Shown in pieces: positions 7,465 to 12,560 of a stretch of 12,560 bases of DNA. Numbering within the stretch: the stretch's first letter is position 1; every line of letters begins with the position of its first letter. The DNA lies in assembly GCA_900771005.1 (NCBI GenBank), contig CAAGMI010000235.1, forward strand, positions 1 through 12,560, read 5' to 3'. The position numbers were made by a program, and so were the translations under genes. This DNA comes from Rikenellaceae bacterium (GTDB taxonomy: Bacteria > Bacteroidota > Bacteroidia > Bacteroidales > UBA932). The notes beneath the pieces were generated by a model that was not told where the DNA came from, searched no databases, and was given only the letters and a program-made list of their open reading frames with translations.

Positions 7465-8780
7465 CACATCACCCCCATCTGCCTAAACCTCAATGTTTTT
7501 CTATCCTTACTTATTTTCATCAAAACCAACAACGTGCAAAACATCACACTCTCTTCTACTCTTTGCCCGAACGGCGAGAAGAAAAAATCCCACATGAAGT
7601 TTGGCAGAACAACAGCAAAATAGCCAAACCATTCAGGTATGTAGGCCAATCGATTTTTCACAGTAATAATAACTAAATAAAGGATATACAGCCAAAACAA
7701 AAGACCTAATACACCATGCCACATCCAATAACAGATAACATGTGAGTGTGATCTAATGGTTCTAATCCGCCCCCTGTTCTCCATATTGATATACCGCTCA
7801 ATTTCCGCATCCGAACCATATTTTGAGAGATAATCCCGTTCATATCCATAATAGTCAATAGCTTGCGAACCATGCCCTACTATCGGCTTGTCTAGGGCGG
7901 CGAACAATCCAACAAAGAAATCACCGCGCCCCGCAATCAAGAGAGATAGGACATCAGAACCACGAGACGTCTGCTTCTCGTACTTCTCTGTTTCATATTC
8001 ATTCAAATAACCGTTCTTTGCCAAGTAACCATATCCCCACTTAATTCCTCCTGCCACAATCAATAGACCAACCGCAAAAACGGGAAACGCGCGTTTAATA
8101 CGTTGAATCGCGCGTTCTCGTTTGCCTCCGATAAAGACCAAGAAAATCGAAACGGTTGAAACCAAAAACGCCGATCTACCGCCTGCTAAAAGATTAATGA
8201 CAGAAACGGCAATCAATACTGGGATCGCAAAAATCATCGGGACTTGTTGATACCACCCCTGAATTGGCAAGCACAACCAAGTCTTCGCCATGTTTGACCA
8301 AAAAAGCTTATACCCCATGACTTTCTCAGCGCCAGCCGCCAACCCTTCCTCTGCTGCCAAATCTCCGGCGCTCCCCCGTTGAAATACGAAAGTTGAAATC
8401 ACATACGATAATGCAACTCCAAGCAACAACCACTTCAACCCTGACGTGTCCCTGCGCAAGTAATGATACACGCAAACGCTAACGGAAAAAATCATGATCG
8501 GAACGGACACACCCCGAATAAATTGCTGAAAAACGCTATGATTATAAAAATCTGCAAACAGCGCACCTGCCATCCACAGGATCAAAAGATTGAAATAAAT
8601 CATCACCCCATCACGCTTGTAAAGAGGAATCTCACGCATAAACAAGAAAGGCGCAATTAGGCAACAGACAGCTTCGCTGATCCCAATCTTGGCACCAAGA
8701 CGTATCTGCGTCATGGAAAACAACCCGATCAGAAACAAGGCTTTTGCCCCGTAACCATGCATACTTAAATATCTTCTCAT
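7464..8780 (-). CDS. Wzy-type O-antigen polymerase / ligase-family protein
   Basis: Polytopic membrane protein of 438 residues in the Wzy/WaaL superfamily, which joins lipid-linked repeat units or transfers glycans on the outer face of the inner membrane. Hydrophobic helices are visible at about 12-22, 36-49, 58-76, 88-106, 115-133, 180-198, 203-217, 232-248 and 348-374, with more near the C-terminus. The motif GGRSAFL (200-206) is the usual loop/helix boundary of the family. A long external loop (about 250-345) carries GRGDFFVGLFAAL (284-296), GHGSQAID (302-309) and SHSHVICYWMWHG (344-356), the family's His-rich end before the next helix. The start chosen is the ATG at 8780, which forms ATGA with the preceding stop and has GGGGGCGG upstream; an ATG at 8798 would add six residues but lacks a ribosome binding site. 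Sampled rows are AT-richer than neighbouring genes. Polymerase is favoured over ligase by context only. Confidence 0.85.
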   Translation of the reverse strand: MRRYLSMHGYGAKALFLIGLFSMTQIRLGAKIGISEAVCCLIAPFLFMREIPLYKRDGVMIYFNLLILWMAGALFADFYNHSVFQQFIRGVSVPIMIFSVSVCVYHYLRRDTSGLKWLLLGVALSYVISTFVFQRGSAGDLAAEEGLAAGAEKVMGYKLFWSNMAKTWLCLPIQGWYQQVPMIFAIPVLIAVSVINLLAGGRSAFLVSTVSIFLVFIGGKRERAIQRIKRAFPVFAVGLLIVAGGIKWGYGYLAKNGYLNEYETEKYEKQTSRGSDVLSLLIAGRGDFFVGLFAALDKPIVGHGSQAIDYYGYERDYLSKYGSDAEIERYINMENRGRIRTIRSHSHVICYWMWHGVLGLLFWLYILYLVIITVKNRLAYIPEWFGYFAVVLPNFMWDFFFSPFGQRVEESVMFCTLLVLMKISKDRKTLRFRQMGVM

Positions 8781-9814
8781 GACCGCCCCCACATCCATTT
8801 ACGCAAGAAAACAACGCGGTTCATCGTCAAATCAGCAAGTAACCAAACGGAGCAAAACAACACAACCGACAACAACAAGACGCCAGAACGGGTGTCAACG
8901 AATTGCGGATACAACGCAACAACCTGCTTCAATATCCACTGATGCAGCAGATAGATTGCCAATGTAAGTCCACCGCCCTTTGACAGGAAACCAACGGTAG
9001 CACGTCCGACCGTCAACTTTTGGGCCGCGTCAACCGCAATCTTGACCAACCACATAAGGCTCAACGACCCCATAATGCCGACAATGGGACGGGCAAACAA
9101 GGTCAAGCAAGAATTCCATGATCCAAACGCCGACCAGGATGTCTCCGCTCGGTAGAATGACATCCCACACTCCCTCGCATCTCCCTCAACCAGAACAACC
9201 GAGACGAATATCACTCCAAACACAATCGAAAGCCATTTCCATTCCCACGGCCTCACATTGGAACGTCTCAGAAAAGACCCAATGAGGAAATAAGGAAACA
9301 TACTTCTCAGACAAGATACAAAAAAGAACCTGCAATTCACGCACATCAGCAACGCAAATCCGACTCCAACCGACGCCAGAAAAAGTCCCTTTCTCCTGTA
9401 TCTTCTTGCAAAGCACCCGCAAAGAAAAAGCATAAGGTAGCATTCACAAAGAGTCCAAATGAACCACGGTCCGAACAACCACCTCTTCGCTGACAAAACG
9501 AATACATCTCGAAGCGACCAAGAACTCCCAACTGCAAATGGTTCAATGCAAGCGAAGAAGACGGTCAGAACGATTGTCGGCCACATATAACTCTTCAAGT
9601 GAAGTCCAAGTTTTCGCCAGTCCGAATTTTCAATTGTCGGCCACGCAAACCAGCCACTCATTATGAAGAATACCGGCATGTTCATGCCTACCGTGGCATT
9701 CGCAACAGTGATCGAAAACAATAACGACTCTGACGAGAACATGACATGCCGAAACACGACCATAAAAACAGCCAGCAGCTTTACAATGTCAAAGAATGGA
9801 TCACGCTTATTCAT
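8777..9814 (-). CDS. Family-3 membrane acyltransferase (full length)
   Basis: Acyltransferase-3 integral membrane protein, 345 residues, normal for the single-domain form. It probably O-acetylates a sugar of the repeat unit. The first helix carries the family signature: FFDIVKLLAVFMVVFRHV (7-24) with the presumed catalytic R22-H23, followed by MNMPVFFIMSGWF (44-56). About ten hydrophobic segments follow, with short basic loops (for example RRYRRKG at about 137-143). The C-terminal part has LAIYLLHQWILKQVV, typical of the family's penultimate helix with a His. The ATG at 9814 is 22 bases after the upstream stop, the widest gap in the window; only a weak GAGAG stands ahead of it. Its TGA overlaps the polymerase start as ATGA. 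It is the intact counterpart of the truncated acyltransferase at 103-666. The acyl group could be other than acetyl. Confidence 0.9.
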   Translation of the reverse strand: MNKRDPFFDIVKLLAVFMVVFRHVMFSSESLLFSITVANATVGMNMPVFFIMSGWFAWPTIENSDWRKLGLHLKSYMWPTIVLTVFFACIEPFAVGSSWSLRDVFVLSAKRWLFGPWFIWTLCECYLMLFLCGCFARRYRRKGLFLASVGVGFALLMCVNCRFFFVSCLRSMFPYFLIGSFLRRSNVRPWEWKWLSIVFGVIFVSVVLVEGDARECGMSFYRAETSWSAFGSWNSCLTLFARPIVGIMGSLSLMWLVKIAVDAAQKLTVGRATVGFLSKGGGLTLAIYLLHQWILKQVVALYPQFVDTRSGVLLLSVVLFCSVWLLADLTMNRVVFLRKWMWGRS

Positions 9815-9836
9815 TTTAATGCTGAACTCTCATCTT

Positions 9837-10937
9837 TCAATCACCCTTCAACACCGTCTCAAGGAAAGACCGGCCTATAACAGAAAAGTCTTTCCGCAAT
9901 ACATCAATCCTGTTCCAATCGATTTTTTCCGATACAATGCCTTGAAGCGCCCCTCGATCCAAACAGGTCACGAACCGATTAGACAGCCCCAATTTCTGCA
10001 GGATATTTAATACTCGCGCATTTCGCCATGAATCAACGCCGTCAAAACCTAGCGGCAGAAATGGCCGATGAAAAAGAATGGAAAAGCAAATCCCATGAAA
10101 TGAGTTAGTAATGACATAATCTGCATTTACTATATTACTCAGCCACCAAGAGAGTTTTTGTGCAGGTTTTGATTGGCAAACCTCAACATCCCCTCCCAAA
10201 TATCGAGCAACAGTTTCAACCGCAGATCGATAGAGCCCGTTACGGCAGTCGTCATTCAAAAAGCCCAACATATACGCAAATACACGCGGACGCACCTTAT
10301 TTATCCGCCTCATTGCGAATTGCTGCCCATAAGCATCAGCATTCCACAACAAAGTCGGATCGGGAGTCCAACGCCCCTCGAGTCCTACCCAATCCCTTAA
10401 TATTTCAACCCCCGAAGTTTCGCGAAGCCCAATGGCGGTGAATCGGCGCAGCCACGGTTCAGCCCATTGCATCTCCGCAATTTCTCGTTCGCTCCATTTC
10501 GGGCATCCAAAACTCGCAGCATACGCCACCCGCCTTACATGATCAGGCCCAAACGCCAACAACGCATGCCGCGCAGTATCAATGTTTGTCAAGAAATGCC
10601 GTGAAAAAACCTGATCAGATCCCACCAAGTAGCAATCTGCCTCGGGATAGTTCGCCAATAATGAGTTAGATGAATGGTATGGCTTCGTTTCGCTCCATCC
10701 GCCAAGCTCCCCGCGAACCAAGTCAAGCTGCCTGTTAATCGCCAACTTACTTCTAACAGATGAAAAAGACGCCGAACGCAACAAACGCGAAAAACCAAAG
10801 TGATTCGGCCAAAACCGAGGATAATTCAGATAGACAACTCGATGCCCAAGCTGTTCCAAAACACGACGCAAAGCCCATGCCTGAAGCATCGCTCCATAGT
10901 TTGAAATACAATACGGAGTGACATTTAATATCGTCAT
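9837..10937 (-). CDS. Polysaccharide pyruvyl transferase family protein
   Basis: Cytoplasmic enzyme of the polysaccharide pyruvyl transferase family (CsaB/WcaK/ExoV-like), 366 residues, a normal length. The family uses phosphoenolpyruvate to put a ketal-linked pyruvate on a sugar, giving negative charge. Motifs in order: NVTPYCISNYGAMLQAWALR (5-24), CYLVGSDQVF (102-111), VAYAASFG (137-144), AIGLRETSGVEIL (168-180), TPDPTLL (191-197), and YVITNSFHGICFSILF (274-289) with the conserved His H281 in the Ser-Phe-His-Gly signature. The ATG at 10937 overlaps the FeS protein's stop as ATGA, with GGGGA seven bases upstream. Adjacency to an FrhB-type FeS protein is a recurring arrangement in polysaccharide loci. 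Members next to FrhB-type genes are not biochemically proven to be pyruvylating, so the reaction is family-based. Confidence 0.92.
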   Translation of the reverse strand: MTILNVTPYCISNYGAMLQAWALRRVLEQLGHRVVYLNYPRFWPNHFGFSRLLRSASFSSVRSKLAINRQLDLVRGELGGWSETKPYHSSNSLLANYPEADCYLVGSDQVFSRHFLTNIDTARHALLAFGPDHVRRVAYAASFGCPKWSEREIAEMQWAEPWLRRFTAIGLRETSGVEILRDWVGLEGRWTPDPTLLWNADAYGQQFAMRRINKVRPRVFAYMLGFLNDDCRNGLYRSAVETVARYLGGDVEVCQSKPAQKLSWWLSNIVNADYVITNSFHGICFSILFHRPFLPLGFDGVDSWRNARVLNILQKLGLSNRFVTCLDRGALQGIVSEKIDWNRIDVLRKDFSVIGRSFLETVLKGD

Positions 10938-12085
10938 TTGAATTTCCCCAATATAGATTTGACCATAGAAGCGCCGCCAAACACAATCCTATCACAGACG
11001 ACACGCAACGATTCAGGCAAATATGAAAACCAGAACACGAATTGCCGATAAACCGGTTTGCGCGAACTATGATCTAACCCGCGATTGCATTTGATTGCAA
11101 ATTCTTCTGTACAAGGAACAAGATCCAACATGCTTTTTGTCCGATCAACCAGGTCCTGGCCTTTTTCAGACTGAACTCCGACAAGAGAAAGCCCGTCTCG
11201 GCAAAAACGTGCGTAACGCCCATCACTGTCAGCACCCCAAAAGTCAGCTAACGTCACATCCGCAACACGGGGCAATTTCGCATATCGACACCCATAACAG
11301 GAATGTCGAAGTGATGCACAGCCAAGAAAATAACGACCATACCAATTGCTCGCTCGCGATATCCGATCCTCTCGGCCATCCACAAGACGACAGAAATGTC
11401 GGTAGGATTCAGGATCATTCCAACCGCAGTCCTTCTTATTTCGGAATTGATACTCGCAAATCTTCCCGCCTAATCGTCGTTCCAAACAAGCAATCCATCG
11501 CGAAAACAATTTCTGCGGAGATTTTCCGTGACAAACAAGATCTATCGTGTACAACCCAATCCTATCACCCCCAAGATATCCATAAACAGCCGCCACTTGG
11601 CAGGGAAGTCCAATAAACAACACCTTTCGCCGGGCGTCTAGAAAATCACGAATTTTCGGCAAGGCATGTGTAATATCGCTTTCAACATATTTTGATCCCT
11701 TCAGCCGCTGGATGCCTGTCATATCCTCAACACAGACGTGCCTTACCTGCGGGAAAGGATCAAAGGCGGCCCCCACCACAACACCGCCATCTTCAATCAC
11801 CTGACGCGAAAGCGTACTGGCTACACCTCCAGAAGTCGAGGTGCGCACCTCCTCACACGATTTAGCAGCACCTCCGAAGAAGCCCGGCTGATCAAATCGA
11901 GGCAATACGGCATTTACATTCACTGGACAGGATTGTTTACAAAGGCCGCAATTAACGCATTTCGTCGCATCAATAATGGGATAGAGGAACCCCTCTCTAT
12001 TTTCATGCAAACAAACAGCCCCCCTTGGGCACTTCAAGGTACACACCCCACAGCCAATGCAATGCTCTTTAGAACAGATTAACAT
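10934..12085 (-). CDS. FrhB-type FeS protein (F420 hydrogenase beta-like)
   Basis: Soluble 383-residue protein with an N-terminal bacterial ferredoxin domain and an FrhB-like C-terminal domain. Two complete [4Fe-4S] ligand sets are visible: C9, C12, C15, C19 and C43, C46, C49, C53, each CX2CX2CX3CP. The FrhB part has TSTSGGVASTL (82-92), GSKYVESDI (130-138), LFIGLPCQVAAV (156-167), DLVCHGKSP (182-190) and a further Cys group C256, C263, C266 followed by DVTLADFWG (276-284), all typical of the family. Relatives reduce flavin or F420; the bacterial members in polysaccharide loci are uncharacterised as far as I know. It is translationally coupled to the pyruvyl transferase (ATGA), so the two probably act on the same product. 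The ATG at 12085 has GGAAG five bases upstream and overlaps the acetyltransferase stop by seven bases. Electron donor and substrate are unknown. Confidence 0.92.
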   Translation of the reverse strand: MLICSKEHCIGCGVCTLKCPRGAVCLHENREGFLYPIIDATKCVNCGLCKQSCPVNVNAVLPRFDQPGFFGGAAKSCEEVRTSTSGGVASTLSRQVIEDGGVVVGAAFDPFPQVRHVCVEDMTGIQRLKGSKYVESDITHALPKIRDFLDARRKVLFIGLPCQVAAVYGYLGGDRIGLYTIDLVCHGKSPQKLFSRWIACLERRLGGKICEYQFRNKKDCGWNDPESYRHFCRLVDGREDRISRASNWYGRYFLGCASLRHSCYGCRYAKLPRVADVTLADFWGADSDGRYARFCRDGLSLVGVQSEKGQDLVDRTKSMLDLVPCTEEFAIKCNRGLDHSSRKPVYRQFVFWFSYLPESLRVVCDRIVFGGASMVKSILGKFK

Positions 12086-12489
12086 TTTTTCTTCCGCGCC
12101 TCAAGATAAGCCGCTAAATCTCCGCCCAAGAGAGATTCGACAACCAAACATTCGTGAACACACTTCCGATACCGTAGAATCGTTGCAGGATTACCTGCGA
12201 CTACTGCCATCGGAGGCACATCCTTCGCAACAATAGCACCCGCCGCGACTACCGCGCCACGACCAATGTGACGACAACTTGGCAAAACAATGGCATTCGA
12301 CGCGATCCATACATAATCCTCAATGACGATGCCATATTGCTTAAACGTCCATTCTGGATCATCAATGTTATGCGAACAGGTAATGATACGCGACCGATCC
12401 CCAATTATAACATGATTCCCAATCTTGACTGGAGCGCGAGCATCGATCTCGGCATCTTGGAATGAACAGCAATTACCAATCATCAAATT
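12079..12489 (-). CDS. Hexapeptide-repeat acetyltransferase, 5'-truncated
   Basis: Left-handed beta-helix (LbH) acyltransferase, WcaF/maltose O-acetyltransferase type; a soluble trimer that transfers acetyl from acetyl-CoA to a sugar. About 136 residues are trustworthy. Hexapeptide-type repeats are visible in VKIGNHVIIGDRSRI and later in IVIEDYVWIASNAIVLPSC and IGRGAVVAAGAIVAKDVPP. The presumed catalytic His lies in ITCSHNIDDPEW. The end of the helix has the characteristic VVAGNPATILR, followed by a Cys- and Lys-containing tail. The N-terminal part, including any helical cap and first coils, is missing: upstream of 12489 the frame enters a 20-base C tract (poly-Gly on this strand) and then low-complexity DNA. 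An ATG in that DNA at 12525 keeps the frame open but is not credible as the start. The stop overlaps the FeS gene start by seven bases. Confidence 0.85.
   Translation of the reverse strand, partial: NLMIGNCCSFQDAEIDARAPVKIGNHVIIGDRSRIITCSHNIDDPEWTFKQYGIVIEDYVWIASNAIVLPSCRHIGRGAVVAAGAIVAKDVPPMAVVAGNPATILRYRKCVHECLVVESLLGGDLAAYLEARKKKC
12091..12095 (-). promoter_or_regulatory. Shine-Dalgarno for the FeS protein gene
   Basis: Minus-strand GGAAG, five A residues before the ATG at 12085. It sits inside the last codons of the acetyltransferase gene and supports the assigned start, consistent with coupled translation. Confidence 0.55.
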
Positions 12490-12560
12490 ACCCCCCCCCC
12501 CCCCCCCCCCAAACCACCACGACAAGAAACAACCCCACCCCCATTAAATAAACCAACAAA
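12490..12560. other. Low-complexity contig end with poly-C tract
   Basis: Positions 12491-12510 are 20 consecutive C, followed by about 50 bases made almost entirely of A and C. Nothing in it matches an acetyltransferase N-terminus. With the matching structure at the left end, I read it as an assembly or base-calling artefact that hides the true upstream part of the gene. Confidence 0.6.

Noticed and set aside
9815..9836. Possible internal promoter or terminator in the widest gap
   Set aside because: Only 22 bases, with no hairpin plus T-run and no -10/-35 pair that I can defend.
11095..11616. Plus-strand open frame of 173 codons opposite the FeS protein gene
   Set aside because: The minus strand encodes two ferredoxin sites and FrhB motifs through this region; the plus-strand product is low in structure and resembles nothing.

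Overview
This window is an interior piece of a surface polysaccharide (capsule, exopolysaccharide or O-antigen) biosynthesis locus. All twelve genes lie on the minus strand, so transcription runs from the high-coordinate end to the low one. Junctions either overlap by 1-23 bases or leave gaps of only 5 and 22 bases. I see no internal promoter, terminator, RNA gene, mobile element or CRISPR array, so this looks like the middle of one long translationally coupled operon.

Layout in transcription order: a hexapeptide-repeat (LbH) acetyltransferase, cut at its 5' end (12489-12079); a two-[4Fe-4S] FrhB-type protein (12085-10934); a polysaccharide pyruvyl transferase (10937-9837); a membrane acyltransferase of family 3 (9814-8777); a Wzy/O-antigen-ligase-type membrane protein (8780-7464); two paralogous GT4 glycosyltransferases in tandem (7464-6229 and 6251-5142); a GT2 glycosyltransferase (5145-4321); a soluble beta-propeller-like protein of unknown function (4331-2958); two further GT4-type glycosyltransferases (2968-1829 and 1832-672); and a second family-3 acyltransferase cut at its 3' end (666-103).

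Reading them together: five glycosyltransferases would build a repeat unit of up to about six sugars on a lipid carrier. The pyruvyl transferase and three acyltransferases would decorate it, and the Wzy-like protein would polymerise it on the outer face of the inner membrane. The initiating sugar-phosphate transferase, Wzx flippase, chain-length regulator, export genes and nucleotide-sugar genes are not in the window.

Organism: a bacterium, probably Gram-negative, with moderate GC (about 50-60% in sampled rows of the glycosyltransferase genes, lower in the polymerase). Clear Shine-Dalgarno motifs (for example GGAGGT and GAAGGGG) and a GTG start argue weakly against Bacteroidota. An anaerobic gut-type Gram-negative such as Verrucomicrobiota/Kiritimatiellota is only a guess. 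The poly-C tracts with A/C-rich low-complexity DNA at both ends suggest a metagenomic contig with unreliable ends; coding calls beyond those tracts should not be trusted.

I found no clearly new system. The items most worth following are the cytoplasmic propeller protein, the FeS/FrhB-pyruvyl transferase pair, and the diverging tandem glycosyltransferases.
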